Below are positions 6,414 to 15,140 of a DNA stretch of 64,000 bases, one piece after another. This DNA comes from Bradyrhizobium diazoefficiens. Lineage in GTDB: Bacteria; Pseudomonadota; Alphaproteobacteria; Rhizobiales; Xanthobacteraceae. Position numbers and translations under genes: made by a program. Position 1 is the first letter of the stretch. Every line of letters begins with the position of its first letter. The stretch lies in contig NZ_JAFCKW010000011.1 in assembly GCF_018129965.1 (NCBI RefSeq), positions 1-64,000 of the forward strand, given 5' to 3'. Below the pieces are notes generated by a model that had not been told where the DNA came from, did no database searches, and was given only the letters and a program-made list of their open reading frames with translations.

Positions 6414-8969
6414 GGCTGGCTGGAACAGCAGCACAGCGGCAAGCGTGGTCACCAGCGACAGCGCGAGCAGCTTGCCCATGCTCGACGTGCCGGGATGGCT
6501 CGACAGCCACAGGCTGCCGAACGCCGTCGCCGTCGTCAGCGCGCTGAAAAAGATGGCACGCGTCAGGCTGGTCTGAAGCAGGTTCGTTCTGCCCGACCGC
6601 CAGGCCACGACGTAATAGATCTTGAACGCGACGCCGACGCCGAGCAGCAGCGGGAACGCGACGATATTGGCGAAGTTGAGCGGCAGGCCGATCAACACGC
6701 AAATTTCGAGCGTCACCGCGCCTGCAACCAGCAGCGGCACCAGCGTCATCAGCACGTCGGTGATCCGCCGCAACGTAACCCATAGCAGCAGGCCGATCAC
6801 CAGCAGCGCGTAGATGCCGGCGTGGATGAAGGCGTTCACGATGGTATCGCCGGATTTCAGGATCGAGACCGGCCCGCCGATCGCGGTCGGCTCGGCAACC
6901 AGCACAGCTGCAGCAAATTTGCGCAGCGTGTCGTTGTCGTTGGGATCGCCCTTAGGCAGCGCCTCGACGCGGATGATGCCGTCCTTGCTCTTCCAGGCGC
7001 TGACGAGATCAGCCGGCAATGAATTGAGGGTGACCGGCCCGGCCTGCAGCGCGTTCCTGAGCTGGTCGAACACGATCTTCATCGACGTGATGAACACATC
7101 CTGCGCCTTGTTGCGCGTGGCCTCGTCGCCATTGGCAAGCTTCTCGAGCGCATCCGCCAGCCGGCGCGAGGCGACCGCGCCCGGGCCCTTATCGTCCCCC
7201 GCGGTCCGGCGCAGATTGTCGACCGAGGACTTCAGCGACTCGACGTTCTCCTGGTCCGAGGGCGCCGCGTCGACCTGGTCGGGATTGAGCGCGGGGCTGA
7301 GCACCTTGGCGCCCTGCGCGAGCAGCTTCAGCTTCGGCGGCTGGTCCTGCGGCACGAAGCTGTCCAGCGACATCACCCGGAGCACCTCCGGCACCTTCTC
7401 CAGCTTGGCCTCAACCTGCCTGGCTTGCTCCTCCGACGTGGTCATCACGTTGACGGCATTGGCCCCGGTGTTGGGGTCCTTGCGCAGATCGAGGAAGGTC
7501 GCGATCGACTCGGCCTTCGGGTTGCGTAGATTCATCGGGTTGAAGTCGAACTTCATGAAGTAGAGCAGCGGCAGGCCGGCGACCGCAAGCAGCAACGTGC
7601 CCCCGACGACCAGCACGCGATGCGTCTCCAGGAAGTGATCGACCGGCGCCAGGAAGGCGTAGCCGACCGGCTCCTTCTCGCCGGGCGGATTGAGCAGCTT
7701 CAGCATCGCCGGGAGGATGGTGATGCTGGTGATGAACGCCACCAGCATGCCGACGCCGGCGATCTGGCCGAGCTCGGAAATGCCCTTGTAGTCGGTCGGC
7801 AGGAAACAGAGGAAGCCGGCGGCCGTCGCCATGGCCGCCAGCGACAGCGGCACCGCCGAACGCTTGGCGGCAAGCACCAGCGCGCCGGTCAGGTCATCGT
7901 GCTTGTGGCGTTCCGAGCGGTAGCGGACGCTGTACTGGATACCGAAATCGACGCCGAGGCCGACGAACAACACGGCGAAGGCGATCGACAGCAGGTTGAA
8001 CGAGCCGACCATCATCAGACCGGCGGCGGTCGTCAGCGCGAGGCCGACGAACAGATTGACGAAAACCGCGAAGATGATCTTCGAGGAATGCAGCGCCAGC
8101 CACAGGATCAGCAGCACGACGAGGACAGTGCCGACGCCGTTGACGACGGCACCTTCCTGGACGGTCGCGTATTCCTCGTTGGCGATGGGCACCGGGCCGG
8201 TCAGCCGCACCCGCGCCTGGTATTTGGTCGGAAACTCCAGATCGGCCGCGGCCTTGCGGATCGCATCGGTGGCACCCTTGCCGGGCTCCAGCGCGTTATA
8301 GTCGAGGATCGGCTTGAACTCGATGAAGGCGCGCTTGTCCGAATCCGTCAGCGGCTCGTCGCTGACGAGCTCGCGCCAGGAGAAGCTCGCGCTGCCCTTG
8401 TTGAGCACGGTCTCGACGGTTTGGGCGATCAGGTTGAAGGGCCGCGCCGTGTTGTCGAGCTTGACCTGGCCGCGCTTGACGCCGGCAAGTCCCGTCTCCA
8501 GCGCGCCGGTGAGGCCGCGAATCGAGGGATCGCCCGCCATGATCTCGATCAGGGGCGCCGCCGATTCGAACTGGCTGGTAATCTTTCCGACCTCCTCGGT
8601 CGGCAGGAACAGCAGGCCGTTCTTCTCGAAGAATTCGCCGGTGCCGAGCTGCTGCATCGACTGGAAGTTGGTCTTGTCGTCCTTCAGCTTCGCGAACAGC
8701 GCGTCCGATGCCGCAGTCGCCATCTCCGGAGTCCTGGCCTCGACCACCGCCGTGATGGTCGCGTCGCGGTCGAAGGCGCGGTCGAACTGCTGGTCGCGCT
8801 TGCGCCAGTCCAGATTCTGGGCAATCAGCGAATTGATGTCGGTGTTGATGGCGAAATGCCGGGACGTGTAGTAGCCCGCCCCCACCGAAAGCAGGAGCCC
8901 GAGAACGACGACGAGGGAGGCAAACCGGGTGCAGGCCCTGACGATGGCAACGACGACGCTTTGCAGCAC
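6381..8969 (-). CDS. hpnN: HpnN, RND/MMPL hopanoid transporter
   Basis: An 862-residue RND-superfamily exporter. A first transmembrane helix at about 15-35 is followed by a large periplasmic loop, a helical bundle near 270-420 (with LFVGLGVDFGIQYSVRYRSE), a second periplasmic loop, and a second bundle near 700-860. Hopanoid-associated HpnN moves hopanoids from the inner to the outer membrane. The position between hpnO and ispH-hpnH supports HpnN over a generic MMPL protein. Its 3' end overlaps the DUF2147 gene tail to tail by 33 bases. Confidence 0.88.
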   Translation of the reverse strand: MLQSVVVAIVRACTRFASLVVVLGLLLSVGAGYYTSRHFAINTDINSLIAQNLDWRKRDQQFDRAFDRDATITAVVEARTPEMATAASDALFAKLKDDKTNFQSMQQLGTGEFFEKNGLLFLPTEEVGKITSQFESAAPLIEIMAGDPSIRGLTGALETGLAGVKRGQVKLDNTARPFNLIAQTVETVLNKGSASFSWRELVSDEPLTDSDKRAFIEFKPILDYNALEPGKGATDAIRKAAADLEFPTKYQARVRLTGPVPIANEEYATVQEGAVVNGVGTVLVVLLILWLALHSSKIIFAVFVNLFVGLALTTAAGLMMVGSFNLLSIAFAVLFVGLGVDFGIQYSVRYRSERHKHDDLTGALVLAAKRSAVPLSLAAMATAAGFLCFLPTDYKGISELGQIAGVGMLVAFITSITILPAMLKLLNPPGEKEPVGYAFLAPVDHFLETHRVLVVGGTLLLAVAGLPLLYFMKFDFNPMNLRNPKAESIATFLDLRKDPNTGANAVNVMTTSEEQARQVEAKLEKVPEVLRVMSLDSFVPQDQPPKLKLLAQGAKVLSPALNPDQVDAAPSDQENVESLKSSVDNLRRTAGDDKGPGAVASRRLADALEKLANGDEATRNKAQDVFITSMKIVFDQLRNALQAGPVTLNSLPADLVSAWKSKDGIIRVEALPKGDPNDNDTLRKFAAAVLVAEPTAIGGPVSILKSGDTIVNAFIHAGIYALLVIGLLLWVTLRRITDVLMTLVPLLVAGAVTLEICVLIGLPLNFANIVAFPLLLGVGVAFKIYYVVAWRSGRTNLLQTSLTRAIFFSALTTATAFGSLWLSSHPGTSSMGKLLALSLVTTLAAVLLFQPALMGKPRNLRE

Positions 8970-9431
8970 TTCTTTTCTTTCTGGTGTTAACAGCTTGCCG
9001 GAAACGCCCGCTGTTTATCGGAGTTCCCGGGTCAAACCTATTGCTGTTTTGGGTGGCCGCCGCCGGAACAAGGTTCGAGGTAAACGGCGGCAGGCCATGG
9101 AAAAATCATTGCGGGGCGGTCGGTATAGCCGGGGAGTTGAGGCGGGAAAGTGGCGAGGGGGTGAGCACAAATGTCGCGATTTTGCTCATCGCATTTGCCG
9201 TATTATAACACCGCCATCCCGGACGGTAGGGAACCCGGTTGCATCGCACCTTTCCTTTTTGCCGATTTTTTGACACAAAAAGCTGTGCCTCCATGCGCAG
9301 GCGCCCGGTTGGGGTGGGCGGTTACCGCGTGGGCGACACCAATGGTGCGGTTATTGCAACTCATTGGGCGTTGTCGGGGTGCCGCCGGGGGCTTTGGAGC
9401 GGATTGGTGCAATTTGCGTGATGGGCGTCCG
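8970..9431. other. 462-base divergent intergenic region, hpnN / ispH
   Basis: This non-coding gap must hold the promoters for leftward hpnN and rightward ispH-hpnH. A TTGACA at 9270-9275 is a possible -35 box for ispH, but no convincing -10 follows at the right distance. A short AT-rich stretch lies at about 9170-9210. No gene, repeat or riboswitch was seen. Confidence 0.5.
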
Positions 9432-10358
9432 ATGGAAGTTTATCTAGCGCAGCCGCGCGGCTTTTGCGCCGGCGTGGTGCGCGCGATCGAGATCGTGGAA
9501 CGGGCGCTGGAGAAGTACGGCCCGCCCGTCTATGTGCGTCACGAGATCGTGCACAACAAATACGTGGTCGAAAGCCTCAAGAACAAGGGCGCGATCTTCG
9601 TCGAGGAACTTTCCGAGGTTCCTCCGAAGGCCGTAACCGTTTTCAGCGCCCACGGCGTCGCCCGCAGCGTCGAGGAAGAGGCCGCCGCGCGGGACCTTCC
9701 GGTGCTCAATGCCACCTGCCCCCTGGTCACGAAGGTTCACAATCAGGGGAAGCGCTACATCACGAGGGGCCGCACCCTGATCCTGATCGGGCATGCCGGC
9801 CACCCCGAGGTCGAGGGCACGATGGGCCAGGTTCCAGGGCCCGTGATTCTGGTCCAGAGCGTGGCCGAGGCCAACGCCCTGACGCTGCCGGCCGATACGC
9901 CAGTGGCCTACATCACCCAGACCACCCTGTCGGTGGACGACACCAAGGACATCATTGCGGCCCTCCAGGCCCGCTTTACAGATATTCAAGGCCCGGATAT
10001 CCGGGATATCTGCTATGCGACACAGAACCGCCAATCTGCGGTAAGGGACTTGAGCAAGCTGGTCGACGTGATCTTGGTGGTGGGCGCTGCCAATAGCTCG
10101 AATTCGAACCGGCTCCGCGAAATCGGCACCGAGGCCGGCGTCGCGAGTTATCTGATTGCCGACGGCAGCAAGCTCGATCCGGAGTGGTTGAAAGATGCCA
10201 GGACTGTCGGCGTCACGGCCGGCGCGTCGGCGCCGGAGGTACTCGTGGACGACGTGATCGAAGCGATGCGGCGGATCGGACCGGTCAAGGTCTCGGTCCT
10301 CCCGGGTCGCGAGGAAAACATCGAATTCCGGCTTCCGGCCCAATTGGCTGCGAGCTGA
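9432..10358 (+). CDS. ispH: 4-hydroxy-3-methylbut-2-enyl diphosphate reductase IspH
   Basis: A 308-residue IspH, the last step of the MEP pathway, giving IPP and DMAPP. The three cysteines that bind its iron-sulfur cluster are visible: Cys12 (PRGFCAGV), Cys96 (NATCPLV) and Cys194 (DICYATQNRQ). The substrate-binding HGV and SSNS motifs are also present. The ATG at 9432 starts at the conserved MEVYLAQPRGFCAG; earlier in-frame sequence lacks homology. It lies 36 bases before hpnH and is probably cotranscribed, tying isoprenoid supply to hopanoid synthesis. Confidence 0.95.
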   Translation: MEVYLAQPRGFCAGVVRAIEIVERALEKYGPPVYVRHEIVHNKYVVESLKNKGAIFVEELSEVPPKAVTVFSAHGVARSVEEEAAARDLPVLNATCPLVTKVHNQGKRYITRGRTLILIGHAGHPEVEGTMGQVPGPVILVQSVAEANALTLPADTPVAYITQTTLSVDDTKDIIAALQARFTDIQGPDIRDICYATQNRQSAVRDLSKLVDVILVVGAANSSNSNRLREIGTEAGVASYLIADGSKLDPEWLKDARTVGVTAGASAPEVLVDDVIEAMRRIGPVKVSVLPGREENIEFRLPAQLAAS

Positions 10359-10394
10359 CTGACCCGAATTCCAAGCCCAGAAAGAAACTTTGTA

Positions 10395-11555
10395 ATGGCC
10401 ATCCCCTTCTTCAAGGAAATGCGTATCGGCGCCTATCTGCTCAGGCAGAAGATGCTTGGCCGCAAACGCTATCCGCTCGTGCTGATGCTGGAGCCGCTGT
10501 TCCGCTGTAACCTCGCCTGCGTCGGCTGCGGCAAGATCGATTATCCGGATGCGATCCTCAACCGCCGCATGACCGCACAGGAGTGCTGGGACGCGGCCGA
10601 CGAGTGCGGCGCGCCGATGGTCGCCATTCCCGGCGGCGAGCCGCTGATCCACAAGGAGATCGGCGAGATCGTGCGCGGCCTCGTCGCGCGCAAGAAGTTC
10701 GTCTCGCTCTGCACCAACGCGCTGCTGCTGGAGAAGAAGCTCGACCTGTTCGAGCCCTCGCCGTACCTGTTCTTCTCGGTGCATCTGGACGGCCTGCGCG
10801 AGCATCACGACAAGGCAGTGTCGCAGAAGGGCGTGTTCGACCGCGCCGTCTCCGCGATCAAGGCGGCGAAGGCGCGCGGCTTCACCGTCAACGTCAACGC
10901 CACCATCTTCGACGGCCATCCGGCCGAGGAGATTGCAAAGTTCCTGGACCTCACCGTCGAGCTCGGCGTCGGCGTCTCGATGTCGCCCGGCTACGCCTAT
11001 GAGCGCGCGCCGGACCAGGAGCACTTCCTCAACCGCACCAAGACCAAGAAGCTGTTCCGCGACGTCTTCGCGATGGGCAAGGGCAAGAAGTGGAACTTCA
11101 TGCATTCCGGCCTGTTTCTCGACTTCCTCGCCGGCAACCAGGAATACGAGTGCACGCCCTGGGGCATGCCCGCACGCAACATCTTCGGCTGGCAGAAGCC
11201 CTGCTATCTGCTCGGCGAAGGCTACGCCAAGACCTTCAAGGAGCTGATGGAGACCACCGACTGGGACTCCTACGGCACCGGCAAGTACGAGAAGTGCGCC
11301 GACTGCATGGCCCATTGCGGCTACGAGCCGACGGCGGCGACCGCGGCCCTCAACAACCCGCTGAAGGCGATGTGGGTGTCGCTGCGCGGCATCCGGACCA
11401 CGGGCCCAATGGCGCCCGAGATCGACATGAGCAAGCAGCGTCCGGCCCAGTACATCTTCTCGGCCGAAGTTCAGAAGCGCCTGTCGGAGATCCGCAAGGA
11501 CGAGGCCGAGGCCGCGCAGGCAAAGGCCGCGCAGAAGGCTTCGACCGCAGCGTAA
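10395..11555 (+). CDS. hpnH: HpnH, radical SAM adenosylhopane synthase
   Basis: A 386-residue radical SAM enzyme. The cluster motif C-x3-C-x2-C is at Cys38, Cys42 and Cys45 (FRCNLACVGCGKID), and GGEP at about 80 is the SAM-binding motif. A second cysteine-bearing segment (EKCADCMAHCGYEP) lies near 300. HpnH joins the 5'-deoxyadenosyl group to diploptene to make adenosylhopane, the first committed step to extended hopanoids; HpnG, encoded in block B, acts next. A clear terminator follows. Confidence 0.94.
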   Translation: MAIPFFKEMRIGAYLLRQKMLGRKRYPLVLMLEPLFRCNLACVGCGKIDYPDAILNRRMTAQECWDAADECGAPMVAIPGGEPLIHKEIGEIVRGLVARKKFVSLCTNALLLEKKLDLFEPSPYLFFSVHLDGLREHHDKAVSQKGVFDRAVSAIKAAKARGFTVNVNATIFDGHPAEEIAKFLDLTVELGVGVSMSPGYAYERAPDQEHFLNRTKTKKLFRDVFAMGKGKKWNFMHSGLFLDFLAGNQEYECTPWGMPARNIFGWQKPCYLLGEGYAKTFKELMETTDWDSYGTGKYEKCADCMAHCGYEPTAATAALNNPLKAMWVSLRGIRTTGPMAPEIDMSKQRPAQYIFSAEVQKRLSEIRKDEAEAAQAKAAQKASTAA

Positions 11556-11576
11556 GGACACGACGCAAGTCACGAC

Positions 11577-11606
11577 AAGGCCCGGCCGCTTATGCGACCG
11601 GGCCTT
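11577..11606 (+). terminator. terminator of ispH-hpnH
   Basis: The left arm AAGGCCCGGCCGC (11577-11589) pairs with GCGACCGGGCCTT (11594-11606) around a TTAT loop, with one mismatch. T-rich TGCTTTTG follows, giving a typical Rho-independent terminator 22 bases after the hpnH stop. Confidence 0.88.
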
Positions 11607-11645
11607 TGCTTTTGTGCGCGGTGATGTCGCCAAGGCAGGGGCGCC

Positions 11646-11778
11646 GTGTCCCGGACGGGCCGCAGCGCTTGCGCTACTGCGCAGAGCCACGACCCAAGAG
11701 CCGCAAGCCGTGCCGCTGCATGGGCCCCGGCTCTGCAGCGCACCGCGCAAGTACGCTGCAGCGTTGCGTCCTGGGCAC
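11646..11778. repeat. long imperfect palindrome (GTGTCCCGGACG type)
   Basis: The outer arms GTGTCCCGGACG (11646-11657) and CGTCCTGGGCAC (11767-11778), and the inner arms GCGCAGAGCC and GGCTCTGCAGCGC, form a large imperfect cruciform. The pattern resembles common intergenic palindromes of Bradyrhizobium. No coding signal is present. Confidence 0.6.
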
Positions 11779-11910
11779 GAGATCGTTCGAACGAACTCCA
11801 TGGCGATGCCTGCAAGCATCACGTCACGATCGAACAGACGCAGGTGAGCCATCCCGCGGCGCATTTCGCCCGAGTTGTGCTGGTCGTCGCAGCCCTCGAA
11901 TGACCAGAGG

Positions 11911-12015
11911 GCGCAGGGAAGGCCGGGCGCCGGCTGGCACCTGCAGATCCGTATGCATCGAAAACGCACACGGGGTGGATCACAGGTGTTGCCGGTCGCC
12001 CGGCCTTCCCTGCGC
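11911..12015. repeat. 105-bp element with perfect 18-bp inverted ends
   Basis: GCGCAGGGAAGGCCGGGC (11911-11928) is repeated exactly in inverse orientation at 11998-12015, with inner CACCTG (11938-11943) and CAGGTG (11982-11987) also pairing. The middle is about 40 bases and non-coding. It looks like a miniature palindromic element. The sequence from 12016 to about 12400 continues with further partial palindromes (for instance CTTGACGC at 12129 with GCGTCAAG at 12194) and no gene. Confidence 0.7.
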
Positions 12016-12500
12016 GGATGGTTTTAACGGTGTCCTTCGTGCTCTCCCCGGGGAGCGATGCACTATTGCCCCCGTCGTCTCGCGGATGATCGATGCGCGT
12101 GCCGGTCGGCCGCCACATCACCGCGAGCCTTGACGCCAGCCTGCGGGCGCCAGGACCACACGACTTCTCCGTCCGCGGACGGCCAAACCGGAAGCGTCAA
12201 GGGCTGGCGCGTGCTCACCCCCGATGTCCAGCCTCGCCGCTGTGACCGCGCCGTGTCGTACCGCGTCGCGCATGACTCACGGTTGCCCGCCCTGTCATCA
12301 CGCTGCCCGCGCCGGCGCTACCGCGTCCACCGCACCCCGGCCCGCATCTCGTGACGATCGCGAAGCGCCCCTCTGGCAGGTCCGGGATGGACGCTCTATG
12401 CCATAAATCCGAAATTCGGGAAAGTGGAATATTTTTGTAGTGAGGGATTGACAGGTATCGAGGTGTATTGCCCGACGCCTTGCGATCCCTCTCGCCACGC

Positions 12501-12578
12501 GTCATTGCGAGCGCAGCGAAGCAATCCAGAGTCTTTCCGCGGACGGATTCTGGATTACTTCGCTACGCTCGCAATGAC
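12501..12578. repeat. 78-bp palindromic repeat (GTCATTGCGAGCG type)
   Basis: Thirty-base arms at 12501-12530 and 12549-12578 are inverted copies with two mismatches, around an 18-base spacer. The arm begins GTCATTGCGAGCGCAGCGAA. This is a widespread small palindrome in Bradyrhizobium-type genomes. A single arm of the same repeat is found at 59430-59448 in this window. Confidence 0.8.
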
Positions 12579-12719
12579 GGAGAATAGGCGACAACGCCGT
12601 TCTCAGACTGAATGTTGCGGCGGGTGGACAGCGGGGGAGTCCGGGTCTGCGTGCCGGCGCACGCATCCCGGATTGACGAGAGGCGGTGCTCCCTCCCCTC
12701 GTCCCCTTGGCGACGAACC

Positions 12720-13694
12720 TCAGGTCCGGAAGAAGGCCAGCAGGTCGGCGTTGATGACCTCGGGGTGCGTCGATGCCATCCCGTGCGGCAGGCCGGGATA
12801 GGTCTTCAACGTGCCGCGCTTGACCAGCTTGATGGCCAGCTGGGCGCTGTCGGCGATCGGGACGATCTGGTCGTCCTCGCCGTGCATGATCAGCACCGGC
12901 ACGTCGATCTTCTTGAGATCGTCGGTGAAGTCCGTCTCGGAGAAGGCCTTGATGCAATCATAGTGCGCCTTGGCGCCGCCCATCATGCCCTGGCGCCACC
13001 AATTGTCGATCAGGCCCTGGCTGACCTTGGCGCCCGACCGGTTGAATCCGTAGAACGGGCCCGATGGGACGTCCCTGAAGAACTGGGCGCGGTTCGCCAG
13101 CAGCGCGGCGCGGAAACCGTCGAAGACTTCGAGCGGAAGTCCGCCGGGATTGGCGGCCGTCTTGAGCATGATCGGCGGCACGGCGCCGATCAGAACCGCT
13201 TTCGCAACGCGACCTGACTTCGCGCGCGCGACATAATGGGCCACTTCGCCGCCGCCGGTGGAGTGGCCGACGTGAATGGCATTCTTGAGATCGAGGTGGT
13301 CGGTCAGAGCGATGACGTCGGCGGCGTATGTATCCATCTCGTTGCCGCTGTCGGTCTGCGTCGAACGGCCGTGCCCGCGGCGATCGTGGGCGATGACGCG
13401 ATAGCCCTTCAGCAGGAAGAACATCATCTGGGCATCCCAATCGTCGGCGCTCAGCGGCCAACCATGATGAAAGACGATCGGCTGCGCGTCCTTGGGGCCC
13501 CAGTCCTTGTAGAAGATCTGGACGCCGTCCCGCGTGGTCACGAAGCCGCTCTCGGTGCGGCTGGCAGCTCGGGGGCCCGCCTTCGTGGCGGCTTGCGCAT
13601 CGGCCGTCGCGCCCAGGGACGTGGCCGCGGCGGCGGCCAAACCGATTCCTGCGGTGATCGCGCTGCGGCGGGTGGCTTCGTTCGTCGAACTCAT
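12720..13694 (-). CDS. Tat-exported alpha/beta hydrolase, chloroperoxidase-like
   Basis: A 324-residue protein with a Tat-like leader (EATRRSAITAGIG, about residues 6-18, then an Ala-rich stretch to about 36) and an alpha/beta-hydrolase body. Visible are FHHGWPL, the DRRGHG motif, the nucleophile elbow GHSTGGG and a late PHGM His. This pattern is typical of non-haem haloperoxidase/arylesterase relatives. The ATG at 13694 has GGAG six bases upstream, better than ATGs further up. It is divergent from an OhrR-like gene, and one of two matching operators lies just upstream of its start, so peroxide-responsive expression is likely. Confidence 0.85.
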   Translation of the reverse strand: MSSTNEATRRSAITAGIGLAAAAATSLGATADAQAATKAGPRAASRTESGFVTTRDGVQIFYKDWGPKDAQPIVFHHGWPLSADDWDAQMMFFLLKGYRVIAHDRRGHGRSTQTDSGNEMDTYAADVIALTDHLDLKNAIHVGHSTGGGEVAHYVARAKSGRVAKAVLIGAVPPIMLKTAANPGGLPLEVFDGFRAALLANRAQFFRDVPSGPFYGFNRSGAKVSQGLIDNWWRQGMMGGAKAHYDCIKAFSETDFTDDLKKIDVPVLIMHGEDDQIVPIADSAQLAIKLVKRGTLKTYPGLPHGMASTHPEVINADLLAFFRT

Positions 13695-13709
13695 AGCTTT
13701 CTCCATATG

Positions 13710-13734
13710 TATCACAATAAATGATATTGCGATA
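13710..13734. promoter_or_regulatory. OhrR/MarR operator copy 1
   Basis: On the minus strand the site reads TATCGCAATA-N5-TATTGTGATA, an imperfect 25-bp palindrome (TATC-x-CAATA paired with TATTG-x-GATA), ending 15 bases upstream of the hydrolase start. A near copy in opposite orientation lies at 13781-13805. AT-rich dyads like this are typical of MarR/OhrR operators. Confidence 0.75.
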
Positions 13735-13780
13735 TGCATTCGGTCTACGCCGGCAGGCTCCCGCTGTCCAGAGAATTCGT

Positions 13781-13805
13781 TATCGCGATATCAATTATTG
13801 TGCTA
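13781..13805. promoter_or_regulatory. OhrR/MarR operator copy 2
   Basis: TATCGCGATA-N5-TATTGTGCTA is the second copy of the 25-bp site, 25 bases upstream of the regulator gene. It matches copy 1, read on the other strand, at about 22 of 25 bases. Two such sites in a divergent gap suggest repression of both genes by the same protein. Confidence 0.75.
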
Positions 13806-13829
13806 TCACGGGTTTTAGAGGTTAAGACC

Positions 13830-14258
13830 ATGAAAGCGCGCCCCTTAGACCGCCAAATTTGCTTCACGCTCTACGCGACCAGCATGGCCATCACGCGGGC
13901 CTACAAGCCCTTGCTCGACGAGCTGGGCCTCACCTATCCGCAATATCTGGTGCTCTGCACGCTCGGCGAAGGCGGTCCCATGACAGTGGGCGCCATCGCC
14001 GCCCGACTGGACCTCGAATCCAGCACGGTGACGCCCTTGATCAAGCGGCTCGAGGCCGCCGGACTGGTTGAGCGCCGGCGCGGCACGGAGGACGAACGCA
14101 AGGTCGAGGTGACGATGACCTCGCCGGGCCATCGGTTGCTGGAACGGTCGGGATGTCTGGGCGAGCTATTGCTGGAGCGCTCCGGCATGGACGAGAACGA
14201 ACTGTCGGCCCTGAACGAGCGCGTGAAGGCGCTGCGGGCGGAAATCGTGAAAGGCTGA
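13830..14258 (+). CDS. OhrR-like MarR-family redox regulator
   Basis: A 142-residue MarR-family repressor. The N-terminal block LDRQICFTLYAT puts a Cys at 11 in the place of the peroxide-sensing cysteine of OhrR, followed by YKPLLDELGLTYPQYLVLCT. The winged-helix reading head covers about 50-100 (IAARLDLESSTVTPLIKRLE). The ATG at 13830 begins at the OhrR-like N-terminus; an in-frame extension from 13734 would run through the operator and is unlikely. It is divergent from the chloroperoxidase-like hydrolase with two 25-bp operators between them. Organic hydroperoxide sensing is inferred from the cysteine. Confidence 0.87.
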   Translation: MKARPLDRQICFTLYATSMAITRAYKPLLDELGLTYPQYLVLCTLGEGGPMTVGAIAARLDLESSTVTPLIKRLEAAGLVERRRGTEDERKVEVTMTSPGHRLLERSGCLGELLLERSGMDENELSALNERVKALRAEIVKG

Positions 14259-14344
14259 GTGCGCGTGAATGGAGTTTTGCGGGCAGCCCTTCCCGCGACG
14301 GCTCTCTCGAATTGTTGACAGCCTTGTAATCTCACACCCAAGAA

Positions 14345-14367
14345 TGTATATACTTAAATGTATATAC
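14345..14367. promoter_or_regulatory. tandem TGTATATAC boxes, vapBC autoregulation
   Basis: TGTATATAC occurs at 14345-14353 and 14359-14367, 14 bases apart, each containing the palindrome GTATATAC, 13 bases before the antitoxin start. This arrangement suits a VapB-dimer operator overlapping the promoter. Confidence 0.65.
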
Positions 14368-14379
14368 GAGAGATCATCA

Positions 14380-14640
14380 ATGACCGAGATCGCCAAGGTC
14401 TTCAAATCCGGCAACTCCCAGGCTGTCAGGCTGCCGAAGGACTTTCGTTTTTCGGTCGATGAAGTCGAGGTGTCGCGTGAAGGCGACGCCGTGATCCTGC
14501 GCCCGAAGCGGAACGCCTCCGGTCCGTGGGACTCGCTTCGCGCGGCCGTCGCGCGCGGCTTCAGCCCGGACTTCATGGCCGACGGGCGCGAGCAGCTTGA
14601 AGAGCAGACCCGCCCCGATCTCGATCGCGCGTTTCGATGA
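14380..14640 (+). CDS. vapB: VapB antitoxin, AbrB/SpoVT type
   Basis: An 86-residue antitoxin. The swapped-hairpin DNA-binding domain fills about residues 1-45 (AKVFKSGNSQAVRLPKDFRF, then a VSREGDAVILRP strand) and the C-terminal tail (about 50-86) should wrap the toxin. It should repress its own promoter at the TGTATATAC boxes and neutralise VapC. Its stop overlaps the toxin start (ATGA), the usual arrangement for balanced production. Confidence 0.88.
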   Translation: MTEIAKVFKSGNSQAVRLPKDFRFSVDEVEVSREGDAVILRPKRNASGPWDSLRAAVARGFSPDFMADGREQLEEQTRPDLDRAFR

Positions 14641-15044
14641 CGAAATGGCTCCTCGATACCAACGCGGTCATCGCGCTGGTGACACGTCGCTCGGAGCCTC
14701 TTCTGCGCCGTATTGAATCGACCGAAGCGGGCGCGCTCGCGATTTCGTCCATCGTGGCCCACGAACTCTACTACGGCGCCTATCGTAGCCAGAAAGTCGA
14801 ATTCAACCTCGAAACACTTCGTCTTCTGTTTGCCGACCTCGATATCCTCGATGTCGACCAGGAGGACGCACGAGCCGCCGGCGAGATCCGGGCAGAACTC
14901 GCGCGGCGCGGCACACCCATAGGTCCCTATGACGTGTTGATCGCGGGGCAGGCAATGGCGCGCGGCCTGCCGCTCGTCAGCAACAACACCGCCGAATTCC
15001 AACGCATCGCCGGATTGAAGTTGGAGGACTGGACGAGAGATTGA
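14637..15044 (+). CDS. vapC: VapC toxin, PIN-domain ribonuclease
   Basis: A 135-residue PIN-domain protein. The acidic metal-binding residues are in place: Asp7 in WLLDTN, the Glu in AHELYYG near 43, and Asp in GPYDVLIAGQA near 97, followed by the closing LVSNNTAEFQRI. Members cleave tRNA, rRNA or mRNA when freed from VapB. It looks intact, in contrast to the decayed vapBC pair 1 kb further on. The pair lies in the segment that separates the two hopanoid blocks. Confidence 0.88.
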   Translation: MTKWLLDTNAVIALVTRRSEPLLRRIESTEAGALAISSIVAHELYYGAYRSQKVEFNLETLRLLFADLDILDVDQEDARAAGEIRAELARRGTPIGPYDVLIAGQAMARGLPLVSNNTAEFQRIAGLKLEDWTRD

Positions 15045-15140
15045 CCGTCGGGAATCCGGGTTGCTCGGGCATTCGTCGAGGAGTTCGATCAACGTCACGT
15101 CGCGGATGTGCTGCAGTCCAGCACGGTCACCGCAATTGGC

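Noticed and set aside
6495..8990. Long open frames on the plus strand opposite hpnN (up to 456 codons)
   Set aside because: They mirror the codon pattern of hpnN in GC-rich DNA and show His/Arg/Asp-rich sequence with no domain.
9444..11969. 841-codon minus-strand frame opposite ispH-hpnH
   Set aside because: Shadow frame: both plus-strand genes are unmistakable and the antisense product has no recognisable motif.
11570..12500. Several short frames of 60-150 codons in the repeat-rich gap
   Set aside because: They run across palindromic repeats, lack ribosome sites and show no domain.
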